A stretch of DNA of 64,000 bases from Polaromonas sp. (lineage in GTDB: Bacteria > Pseudomonadota > Gammaproteobacteria > Burkholderiales > Burkholderiaceae_C): NCBI GenBank assembly GCA_013297865.1, contig JAAFIP010000016.1, positions 34,129 through 98,128 on the forward strand, in the 5' to 3' direction. Below, piece by piece: positions 56,601-64,000 of the stretch; within the stretch, counting starts at the first letter, position 1; the number at the start of each line of letters is the position of its first letter. The notes beneath the pieces are model-generated. The model had not been told where the DNA came from. It worked only from the letters and a program-made list of their open reading frames with translations, and did no database searches. Position numbers and translations under genes: made by a program.

Positions 56601-59600
56601 AACCAAGCTGTGGCGGATGCTAATAGCGCAAATACTGAAGCTACCAGTGCTTTGGCAGCTTACAACACTGCAAATTCGACAGCGCTTGCATCAGCACAGC
56701 TTGCAAGTGATGCAGCAGCAGCCCAGAGCGGAGCCCAGGCAGCCTACGACGCAGCAGCAGGAGCCAACACCTCTGCGCAGTCCGTGCTCAGCACTGAAGT
56801 GAGCGAGAACCAGGCAGCAAACGACGCGCAAAACAATGCACAAAACAACTACGATAGCCTTGCATTGGCTGCAGACGGTACCGCAGCCGCGTTGGCGATT
56901 GCACAAGCTGCGTTCACTACCGCTTCGGCAGGCGAAGCAACAGCACAGGCAACCGCTAACAGCGCCAATGCCACTCTGACAAGCGCACAAGCCTTGGCAG
57001 TATCTTCTGCAACGGATGCAGCAGAACTGCCTGGAAGTCTTGGTCTGGACATCTCTCCAAACGGAAGTATCTCGATACTGAATCAGTCACCAGACATTGG
57101 CTTGTCACCTCCGTTCAATGGCTGGATGACCATGTTTGGCCAGTTCTTCGACCATGGCCTGGATTTGATTCCCAAAGGTGGTAATGGCACCGTCTATATT
57201 CCGCTGCAGCCGGACGATCCGCTGTATGTTCCAGGCGGCCCCAATTTCATGGCCCTCACCCGCGCTAGCACAGTGCGCACCGCGGGTGCAGACGGCATCT
57301 TGGGCAACAGCGATGACCAGTTGCATGAAACCATCAATACGACGACGCCGTTTATTGACCAAAACCAAACCTATACCTCCCACGCTTCGCACCAGGTATT
57401 TCTACGCGAATACAAACTGGATGCCAATGGTCATGCGGTGTCAACAGGCCATTTGCTGGATGGTGCCAATGGCGGCATAGCCAACTGGGCTGAGGTTAAG
57501 GCTCAAGCCCTGAACATGCTGGGTATCCAGTTGAATGATTTTGATGTGGGCAATGTACCTCTTTTGCGCACAGACGCCTATGGAAAATTCATACCGGCAG
57601 CCAATGGCTATGCACAGGTCATTATTGGAGTGGGGCCTGATGGTGTAGCTAACACCAACGATGACATCGTTGCTGTTGCAACCCGCGCAGCCCCAGCCAC
57701 TGGGAGCACCCCTGCTGTTGCCTTTGCACCGGTAGTACTTGCCACGTTGGGTGCCACCCCTGCACCTGGCACGGTGACTCCAATTCGCACTGGCCACGCA
57801 TTCCTGGACGACATAGCCCACCATGCAGCTCCTGGCAAATGGGATCACGACAACAATCCATTCACACCCAAGGTCAATCAGACCGCTGATGTAGACGTGG
57901 ATGTCAATGGCGACGGCACTCTGTCTACAGCTGAGCTCACACGGGATGACAACAACCCTGGAACCTACGACGACGAAATGCTGGGTCGACATTACATCAC
58001 TGGCGATGGCCGGGGCAATGAAAACATTGGCCTAACAACAGTGCACACCATTTTCCACGCCGAACATAACCGTTTAGTGGAAGACTACAAACACACCATC
58101 CTCTCCAGCGGAGACTTGAGCATCATCAACGAGTGGCTGTTGACTGACTTGACTAATGTCAATCAGATTCCTACGACAGTAGCTGGCATTGCCGCCTTGA
58201 ACTGGGATGGAGAACGCCTCTTCCAGGCAGGGCGTTTTGTCACCGAGATGCAGTATCAGCACCTGGTTTTTGAAGAGTTTGCTCGCGCAGTTCAACCCGC
58301 GATCGACCCCTTCATATTCTCAGCGTCTCCTGATCTTGATCCGTCTATCGTGGCTGAATTCGCCCATGTGGTTTACCGCTTTGGTCACTCGATGCTTAAC
58401 GAAACAGTTGACCGTCTGGATGCCAACAATCAAGTCGTTGGCGATGCAGATCCTACTAAGCCTGGCCAACAGCAGATTGGCTTGATTGAGGCCTTCCTGA
58501 ACCCGGTAGAGTTTGACCAGGACGGCGCTGTATCTGCAGCTGTCGCGTCAGGTCAAATTATTCGCGGCATGACCAGGCAAGTAGGCAATGAGATTGATGA
58601 ATTTGTCACCGAAGCTTTGCGCAACAATCTGGTGGGTCTGCCACTGGACTTGGCGGCACTCAACATCGCCCGTGGTCGTGACACTGGTGTACCTTCGTTC
58701 AACCATGCCCGCGCACAGTTCTATGAGATGACTGGTGATTCGCGGCTGGCACCCTACACCAGCTGGACTGACTTCGCGACACACATTAAAAACCCAATGT
58801 CTGTGGTGAACTTCATTGCGGCCTATGGCACGCACCCCCTTATCACCAGCGCGACGACTTCAGCAGACAAGCGCGACGCAGCCATGATGCTGGTAACAGG
58901 TATTGGCGGCCCACCACTAGGCATGACCGCTGAACAGTTCGCAGCTGACCGCTACGACTTCCTCAATGCTACGGGCATCTACGCAGGTGGCAGCCTGGGC
59001 GGCTTGAACGCAGTAGATTTCTGGATTGGTGGCTTGGCCGAAGAAAAGCAGGAGTTTGGCGGCATGCTAGGCGCCACCTTCAACTTTGTGTTTGAAGCAC
59101 AAATGGAGAATCTGCAGAACGGCGACCGCTTCTACTACCTCAGCCGTACGCAGGGTATGAACCTGCTCAACCAGCTGGAAGCCAACAGCTTCACCAATAT
59201 CGTGATGCGCAACACCGATCTTGGCGATGTAGGTCAAGCCCACCTGCCAGGCGACTTGTTCAAGACACCCGACATGATTCTGGAGGCTCAGATCAGCTTG
59301 CAGGTCGGCGCAGATCCAACGCATGGCGATCCAATTTTGGACAACATCAAACCATTGTTCATCCGCCGCGACACCAATGGTGACGGAGTGACAGACTTCA
59401 TGCAGTTCAACGGTGGCCAGCACGTCGTGTTGGGCGGTACTGAAGGAAGGGATACCTTGATTGGCGGCCTGGGCATTGACACCCTGTGGGGCGATGGCGG
59501 CAATGACCGCCTTGATGGCGGCTACGAAGCTGACAAAGTGCATGGTGGAGCAGGCGACGACATCATTACCAACTTGGGAGGAGACGACTTCCTGTTTGGG

Positions 59601-62600
59601 GAAGACGGCAACGACGTGATCAGCATGGGCTCGGGTGTTGTGCTGGGCTTTGGTGGCCGCGGCAGCGACTTCATCATGACAGGCCCGGATACCCAAGAAG
59701 TGTTCGCTGGAGAAGGCGACGACTTCATTTTGGGCGCTTCAGGCAGTGATACTCTGATGGGCAATGAGGGTAACGACTGGATTGAAGGCGGCGAAGGTTT
59801 CGATGGCTTGGCTGGTGAGAACTCAGAGCTGTTTTTCAATAGTCCCATCATTGGCCACGACGTACTCAACGGCCAAGGCAACGATACCGACTACGATGGC
59901 GAGTCTGGTGATGACATCATGTTCCAGGGCCCTGGTATTCAACGCAGTAACGGCATGTTTGGCTTTGACTGGGGCATCCATAAAGACGATCCATTCGGTG
60001 CTAACTCTGACTTGGGCATTCCTTTCTTTCCAGCTCAGGCTGTATTTACCCTGCGCGACCGTTTTGACTCGGTAGAGGGTCTGTCTGGTTGGAGAAACAA
60101 TGACATACTGACTGGTGCTTCAATACTGCGAGGTGCAGCTGGTGGTGCGGGCGCAGGACCAGGCAACCCTGTGGATGAAAGCCATCTCAAATCGCAAAAC
60201 GTCAGCCTGATTAACGGTTTTGCAGAACTGCTGGGACTGGATGCCGCAGCCGTCGCAGCACTACCTGTCAACACCACTGTGCTTGATACCACCACGGGTG
60301 CCGAGGTCATTATTGGTGGTGATGGCAGCGATATCATCCGCGGCAATCTGGGTAACGACATTTTGGACGGTGATGCATGGCTTAACGTGCGCATCAGCAT
60401 CCGCAGCGCCACAAACCCTGATGTGGAAATTCGCACCGTCAACAGCATGAATGAGATCAAGGCTGAGATGCTGGCAGGGACCATTAACCCCAGCCAACTC
60501 AGAATTGTGCGCGAAATTCTGCGGCCTGGAGCCGATATCGATGCCAACAACGATGGCCGTATTGACGGATGGGTTGCTGGTGTCAGCGCGGACAAAGACG
60601 GCTTTGTGGACGTAGATACCGCCGTGTTTACCGGCGCTCGCAGCGAATACGATATTATTTCCAACCCCAACGGCACACTGACTATCAACCATGCACGCCC
60701 AGTGGGTGCAATTTCTGATGGCATTGACACCATTCGTGGCTTTGAGCGGCTGCAGTTTGCCGATCAAACGATCAGCCAAGGCACATTCAACTCTGTAGCC
60801 ACAGGCACTGTGACTATCAGCGACACCACACCCACAGAAGACCAGCTCTTGACCGCTACCAAAGCGTTTACAGATGCTAACGGTGTGAACCTGTCCACTG
60901 TCGTCTACACATGGGAGGCTAGAGCTAACGCAAACAGCCCTTGGGTAGAGGTGCAAACTGGCGTCAACTTTACGCCTAGCGATGCTGTGGTGAGCCAAAC
61001 ATTACGTGTCAAAGCTACTTTCACAGACCTGATGGGTGTGCAAGAGGTTGTGTACTCTGCTGCAACCGCGCCTATCGCAGGTGTAAACGATCTGCCGGTA
61101 GGTACCGTCACGATTACGGGTATCGCTGCAGAAGACGAGATGCTGACAGCAAACATTGCAGGTATCAGTGACGTGGATGGGATCATCGCCACGTCGTGGC
61201 AGTACCAGTGGCTACGTAACGGCGAACCCATACTCGATCCGGTGGCACCAAACCTCAACGCAACCAGCGCCAACTATGTCTTGACGGATGCAGATGCTGG
61301 CCAATTCATAAGTGTGCAGGCAACCTACCTTGATAGCCAGGGCTTTACCAACACAGTGTTCAGCGTCCCGACAACGGCAGTAGTCAACGTCAACGATGCC
61401 CCGTTCCTGAACGAGTTCCTGCCAGCCCCAACGGTCAATGAAGATGCAGTGACGACCTTCACGATACCTGCTGGAACGTTTATCGATCCTGATGCATTGG
61501 TAGGCGACTCGCTCACCTACACAGCCGCCATGGCCGATGGTTCAGCCTTGCCAACATGGCTGAGCTTTAACGCTGTCAATCAAACATTCACAGCAACGAA
61601 TCCCACCAATGAAGATGTAGGCACCTACAGCATCGAGGTCACTGTAACTGACCGAGCAGGTCTAAGTGCTTCTGACGTGATGGTGATGACAGTCGCCAAC
61701 ACCAACGACGCCCCCACGGGCAGCCCTACAGTTACGCTTGCAGCAGGTACCGAAGACGTCAACTACACGGTAAGCGCCAGCGATCTATTGGCTGGTTTCA
61801 GTGACGTTGATGTGTTCGATACTCTGTCGGTTGCAAACCTTGTGGCCAGCAATGGGGCAACCGTGACAGCCAATGCGAATGGCACCTTCACCGTTGCGCA
61901 TGCGCCCAATTACAACGGCCCCATCACTCTGAGCTATAACGTAGTGGACGGTCATGGCGGCAGTATTGCAGCGGTTCGGGGCTATTCACTGGCGGCCGTC
62001 AACGACGCCCCCACCATCGCCGCCACCGCCGGCGCCAGCATCAATGAAGACGCCGTGGCCTCGGGCACCGCGGTGGGCAGCGATATTGACAGCGCCACGC
62101 TCAGCTACAGCGCGGGCAACGCCTCCAACGGCGCGGTCAGCATCGACAGCACCACCGGCGCCTGGACCTACACCCCGGTGGCCAACTTCAACGGCGCTGA
62201 CAGCTTCACCATCACCGTCTCTGACGGTGCCCTGAGCAGCCAGCAGGTGGTCAGCGTGACGGTCAACCCCGTCAACGACGCCCCCACCATCGCCGCCACC
62301 GCCAGCGCCAGCATCAATGAAGACGCTGTGGCCTCGGGCACCGCGGTGGGCAGCGATATTGACAGCGCCACGCTCAGCTACAGCGCGGGCAACGCCTCCA
62401 ACGGCGCGGTCAGCATCGTCAGCACCACCGGCGCCTGGACCTACACCCCGGTGGCCAACTTCAACGGCGCTGACAGCTTCACCATCACCGTCTCTGACGG
62501 TGCCCTGAGCAGCCAGCAGGTGGTCAGCGTGACGGTCAACCCCGTCAACGACGCCACAACTGGCGTGGTAAGTATCGACAACACCAGCCCCGACCTGCTG

Positions 62601-64000
62601 CGCACCCTCACTGCCAACAACACCCTGGCCGATCCCGATGGCGTACTTAGCCTGCAGGGCTATCAGTGGCAGTCTTCCAGCGATGGCATTACCTGGAGCG
62701 ACATCGCCGGAGCGACGGGTGTTACCTTCACCACCGACACAGCGGGTGTACAGCTGCGTGTACGGGCCGACTACAGTGTCGGCGGAGGGGCTACGGAGAG
62801 CATCTTCTCAGCGGCTACCGCAGCCGTTGGGGCCTTCCACCTGATCACCGGCACCAACGCCAGCGAGACCCTTAACGGCACCGCAGTTGCCGACCAGATC
62901 ACGGCCTTGGACGGTGACGATGTGTTAAACGGTGGTGCAGGCGCTGACCGTTTGGTTGGCGGTACGGGCGATGACAGCTATGTTGTTGATCAGGACGATG
63001 TGGTCACCGAGAACGCTGGAGAAGGCAACTACGATACGGTCTACAGTGCAGGGGACTATGCCCTGACAGCCAACGTCGAACAACTGATCTTGACTGGCAG
63101 TGCTGCCATTAATGGTAGCGGCAACGATCTGGACAACCACCTGTCCGGCCGCTACAACGCAGCTGCCAACATCCTGGCTGGTGGGCTGGGTAATGATAAC
63201 TACCATGTAGGCGCAGGCGATACCGTGGTGGAGGCTCTGGATGCAGGCATTGATACCGTGGTCGCCTACGCAGACCATGCGCTGGCAGCCAACGTAGAGC
63301 ATCTGGTCGGGGTCGGTTCTGCAGGCATGAGCCTGACAGGCAATGGACTTGACAACAGCATCTCGGGTACCGCTTGGGCAGACACCCTCAACGGTGGTGC
63401 AGGCAACGATGTACTGATCGGCGGGGCTGGAGCTGACGCACTGCTTGGCGGTACGGGCGATGACAGCTATGTTGTTGATCAGGACGATGTGGTCACCGAG
63501 AACGCTGGAGAAGGCAACTACGATACGGTCTACAGTGCAGGGGACTATGCCCTGACAGCCAACGTCGAACAACTGATCTTGACTGGCAGTGCTGCCATTA
63601 ATGGTAGCGGCAACGATCTGGACAACCACCTGTCCGGCCGCTACAACGCAGCTGCCAACATCCTGGCTGGTGGGCTGGGTAATGATAACTACCATGTAGG
63701 CGCAGGCGATACCGTGGTGGAGGCTCTGGATGCAGGCATTGATACCGTGGTCGCCTACGCAGACCATGCGCTGGCAGCCAACGTAGAGCATCTGGTCGGG
63801 GTCGGTTCTGCAGGCATGAGCCTGACAGGCAATGGACTTGACAACAGCATCTCGGGTACCGCTTGGGCAGACACCCTCAACGGTGGTGCAGGCAACGATG
63901 TACTGATCGGCGGGGCTGGAGCTGATACTTTTGTGATGGGTTCGTTGACTGACTCTGGCATCGGCGCTGGCCAGCGCGACATCATCACCGATTTCCTGGC
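53682..64000 (+). CDS. Giant secreted RTX animal-type haem peroxidase, 3' end outside the window
   Basis: One uninterrupted frame of at least 3439 codons. Residues 1-150 are the start of the bacterial RTX haem peroxidase family (GLRTVDGTYNNLLPG, PRLLTPEFL, RIISNLISDQT). Residues about 150-1112 are Ala-rich repeats that split the domain. The peroxidase core then runs to about 1875: distal histidine H1158 in FGQFFDHG, catalytic R1444 in RGNENIGL, EHNRL, and proximal H1569 in RFGHS. An EF-hand loop is at 1407-1418. RTX nonapeptide blocks follow at 1917-2082 and 2206-2233, then Ig/cadherin-like domains to about 3070, then further RTX repeats to the edge. There is no signal peptide, as expected for type I secretion. 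It would oxidise substrates outside the cell with H2O2. Confidence 0.92.
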   Translation, partial: MATTKPTNFTVTLLDLNKILEQIKIAENHARTGVLANLDGTPISPLLPAGLRTVDGTYNNLLPGLQNQGAADQVMPRLLTPEFLNENDGDTMQLGPGGPVVTNTDYNRLGTTPNAQGVANGSVADADPRIISNLISDQTIGNFAALQKALQLAGSENPAADAQAILDAYEAANAAVAAVGTAQTAANAANAALTAAQNGGAVAQTALTTAQSNNATAQTNKTNALATLAQAQLDSATAAAELLAAQTAANTAADDLASANTSLLAAVATATSTAAQASTDNAARALTLAASNNAASLAAIANTAATNALAAFNLAVSTFAANSPEALAAQATYNAAVAASNTATSTADAALATYNAANNTANASAAAASNAADALVQAQIDRDAAFAANASAQSEVATQQAQLSAAQAAALAPAAALSLASSNLATANALASSTASQASADAAARDLALTTSNNAAAAAVAADQAEASALAAYSIAVVTYGAATPQAVAALATYNTAVTTAANASIAAITAQGSYNNASIAAANSAATAASAITAQGIAQTAYNNAFTANANALSTLAAEQAEATDAQAAAADAAATLNQASADLADATANANTAATQAAADAPARQLALDAYNSAVQAAADTVVAEAEALAAFNDAEATYGAGSPEAIAAQDAYTAAQTAASEAAAAVTPALAAFNAADASNQAAILASAAQAAAQTSFDNANNANNQAQTTLGVEQNEAVAAATAAAATATALSQSDTALTAANQLATSTAAQAASDAAARDLALAASNAATAASTAATTAEANALTAYNIAITTFGAATPEAVAALATYNLAVTTSNTATAAAATALASYNNANTAAQASALTAINAASAQGLAQTAYNSAFNTNAAAQLLVSTESAELAAAQAAATSAANALTQADSELSAASQLASNTAAQAATDAAARSAALLTSNSAAAAAATANGVEADALAAYNLAVTTFASNSPEAIAAQANYNQAVADANSANTEATSALAAYNTANSTALASAQLASDAAAAQSGAQAAYDAAAGANTSAQSVLSTEVSENQAANDAQNNAQNNYDSLALAADGTAAALAIAQAAFTTASAGEATAQATANSANATLTSAQALAVSSATDAAELPGSLGLDISPNGSISILNQSPDIGLSPPFNGWMTMFGQFFDHGLDLIPKGGNGTVYIPLQPDDPLYVPGGPNFMALTRASTVRTAGADGILGNSDDQLHETINTTTPFIDQNQTYTSHASHQVFLREYKLDANGHAVSTGHLLDGANGGIANWAEVKAQALNMLGIQLNDFDVGNVPLLRTDAYGKFIPAANGYAQVIIGVGPDGVANTNDDIVAVATRAAPATGSTPAVAFAPVVLATLGATPAPGTVTPIRTGHAFLDDIAHHAAPGKWDHDNNPFTPKVNQTADVDVDVNGDGTLSTAELTRDDNNPGTYDDEMLGRHYITGDGRGNENIGLTTVHTIFHAEHNRLVEDYKHTILSSGDLSIINEWLLTDLTNVNQIPTTVAGIAALNWDGERLFQAGRFVTEMQYQHLVFEEFARAVQPAIDPFIFSASPDLDPSIVAEFAHVVYRFGHSMLNETVDRLDANNQVVGDADPTKPGQQQIGLIEAFLNPVEFDQDGAVSAAVASGQIIRGMTRQVGNEIDEFVTEALRNNLVGLPLDLAALNIARGRDTGVPSFNHARAQFYEMTGDSRLAPYTSWTDFATHIKNPMSVVNFIAAYGTHPLITSATTSADKRDAAMMLVTGIGGPPLGMTAEQFAADRYDFLNATGIYAGGSLGGLNAVDFWIGGLAEEKQEFGGMLGATFNFVFEAQMENLQNGDRFYYLSRTQGMNLLNQLEANSFTNIVMRNTDLGDVGQAHLPGDLFKTPDMILEAQISLQVGADPTHGDPILDNIKPLFIRRDTNGDGVTDFMQFNGGQHVVLGGTEGRDTLIGGLGIDTLWGDGGNDRLDGGYEADKVHGGAGDDIITNLGGDDFLFGEDGNDVISMGSGVVLGFGGRGSDFIMTGPDTQEVFAGEGDDFILGASGSDTLMGNEGNDWIEGGEGFDGLAGENSELFFNSPIIGHDVLNGQGNDTDYDGESGDDIMFQGPGIQRSNGMFGFDWGIHKDDPFGANSDLGIPFFPAQAVFTLRDRFDSVEGLSGWRNNDILTGASILRGAAGGAGAGPGNPVDESHLKSQNVSLINGFAELLGLDAAAVAALPVNTTVLDTTTGAEVIIGGDGSDIIRGNLGNDILDGDAWLNVRISIRSATNPDVEIRTVNSMNEIKAEMLAGTINPSQLRIVREILRPGADIDANNDGRIDGWVAGVSADKDGFVDVDTAVFTGARSEYDIISNPNGTLTINHARPVGAISDGIDTIRGFERLQFADQTISQGTFNSVATGTVTISDTTPTEDQLLTATKAFTDANGVNLSTVVYTWEARANANSPWVEVQTGVNFTPSDAVVSQTLRVKATFTDLMGVQEVVYSAATAPIAGVNDLPVGTVTITGIAAEDEMLTANIAGISDVDGIIATSWQYQWLRNGEPILDPVAPNLNATSANYVLTDADAGQFISVQATYLDSQGFTNTVFSVPTTAVVNVNDAPFLNEFLPAPTVNEDAVTTFTIPAGTFIDPDALVGDSLTYTAAMADGSALPTWLSFNAVNQTFTATNPTNEDVGTYSIEVTVTDRAGLSASDVMVMTVANTNDAPTGSPTVTLAAGTEDVNYTVSASDLLAGFSDVDVFDTLSVANLVASNGATVTANANGTFTVAHAPNYNGPITLSYNVVDGHGGSIAAVRGYSLAAVNDAPTIAATAGASINEDAVASGTAVGSDIDSATLSYSAGNASNGAVSIDSTTGAWTYTPVANFNGADSFTITVSDGALSSQQVVSVTVNPVNDAPTIAATASASINEDAVASGTAVGSDIDSATLSYSAGNASNGAVSIVSTTGAWTYTPVANFNGADSFTITVSDGALSSQQVVSVTVNPVNDATTGVVSIDNTSPDLLRTLTANNTLADPDGVLSLQGYQWQSSSDGITWSDIAGATGVTFTTDTAGVQLRVRADYSVGGGATESIFSAATAAVGAFHLITGTNASETLNGTAVADQITALDGDDVLNGGAGADRLVGGTGDDSYVVDQDDVVTENAGEGNYDTVYSAGDYALTANVEQLILTGSAAINGSGNDLDNHLSGRYNAAANILAGGLGNDNYHVGAGDTVVEALDAGIDTVVAYADHALAANVEHLVGVGSAGMSLTGNGLDNSISGTAWADTLNGGAGNDVLIGGAGADALLGGTGDDSYVVDQDDVVTENAGEGNYDTVYSAGDYALTANVEQLILTGSAAINGSGNDLDNHLSGRYNAAANILAGGLGNDNYHVGAGDTVVEALDAGIDTVVAYADHALAANVEHLVGVGSAGMSLTGNGLDNSISGTAWADTLNGGAGNDVLIGGAGADTFVMGSLTDSGIGAGQRDIITDFL
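54606..57011 (+). repeat. Five Ala-rich repeats of 161 residues inside the peroxidase gene
   Basis: A landmark of the type LAAYNxAVTTFGAxTPEAVAALATYNxAV begins at 54606, 55089, 55572, 56043 and 56526. The spacings are 483, 483, 471 and 483 bases. Between landmarks the sequence is dominated by Ala, Asn, Thr, Ser, Gln and Asp and predicts long helices. A partial sixth unit starts near 56650. The copies are diverged at DNA level. Confidence 0.85.
61998..62543 (+). repeat. Two tandem 273-bp units encoding cadherin-like domains
   Basis: 61998-62270 and 62271-62543 differ at only about three bases. Each encodes a 91-residue VCBS/cadherin-like module beginning VNDAPTIAATA and containing ANFNGADSFTITVSDG. 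They are markedly GC-richer than the Ala-rich part of the gene. Confidence 0.92.
62956..63925 (+). repeat. Perfect tandem duplication of RTX modules, 489-bp period
   Basis: 62956-63436 and 63445-63925 are identical over 481 bases. Each unit encodes 163 residues with GGTGDDSYVVDQDDVV, NVEQLILTGSA, LGNDNYHVGAGDTVVE and GGAGNDVLIGGAGAD, that is, calcium-binding RTX nonapeptides alternating with beta-rich linkers. Confidence 0.95.

Noticed and set aside
53661..57392. Several Cys-, Ser- and Arg-rich minus-strand open frames opposite the peroxidase gene
   Set aside because: They are antisense translations of Ala/Thr-rich codons; their Cys-rich look is a composition artefact.
62956..63925. Considered as a CRISPR-like or satellite array
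   Set aside because: The units are 489 bp long, in frame and encode RTX calcium-binding motifs; there are no spacers.

Overview
The window reads as chromosomal DNA of a beta-proteobacterium of the order Burkholderiales, most likely Comamonadaceae. The evidence is the gene order rhodanese–grxC–secB–gpsA facing gpmA–ctpA–moeB, the Pseudomonas/Burkholderiales-type nitrate assimilation cluster, and the general protein similarity. No rRNA, tRNA, CRISPR array or complete insertion sequence was recognised.

Region by region. 0-6 kb: a possible biosynthetic group (TIGR04283-like glycosyltransferase, DUF547 lipoprotein, radical SAM enzyme, rhodanese, MTA phosphorylase) with two copies of a ~600-bp intergenic repeat. 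6-12 kb: housekeeping genes gpsA, secB, grxC, rhodanese, gpmA, ctpA, moeB. 12-23 kb: aldehyde dehydrogenase and SDR with a duplicated dehydrogenase tail, glutathione peroxidase, molybdenum cofactor genes moaA and mobA, the lipid A phosphoethanolamine transferase eptA, an orphan ABC binding protein, a small heat shock protein and tsaD. 22.7-40.2 kb: a complete nitrate assimilation locus: ANTAR regulator, nrtA-nrtB-nrtD, NarK-type transporter, PP2C/Ser-Thr kinase, nirB-nirD-nasA, ybiB-like gene and cobA. 40.4-45.9 kb: an oppABCDF peptide transporter. 46-49.4 kb: an HI0933-type flavoprotein and a histidine kinase/LuxR response regulator pair. 50.2-64 kb: a multicopper oxidase, a SCO1-like copper chaperone and an enormous secreted RTX haem peroxidase (at least 3439 residues, running off the right edge).

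How it works together. Nitrate would enter through NrtABD or the NarK-type carrier. NasA would reduce it to nitrite and NirBD to ammonium. MoaA, MobA and possibly MoeB supply molybdenum cofactor, and CobA supplies the siroheme precursor. Three sequences that fit sigma-54 promoters lie before nrtA, narK and nirB. The nrtA leader carries two hexaloop hairpins followed by an intrinsic terminator, as expected for control by the ANTAR protein encoded just upstream.

The most unusual object is the RTX haem peroxidase. Its haem-peroxidase domain is interrupted by about 960 residues of Ala-rich sequence built on a 161-residue period. It sits next to a multicopper oxidase; both enzyme types are known from bacterial Mn(II) oxidation, so an extracellular metal- or phenol-oxidising island is a reasonable hypothesis. 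Three families of non-coding repeats are spread over the first 47 kb and are absent from the last 17 kb. One of them lies in frame inside three genes.
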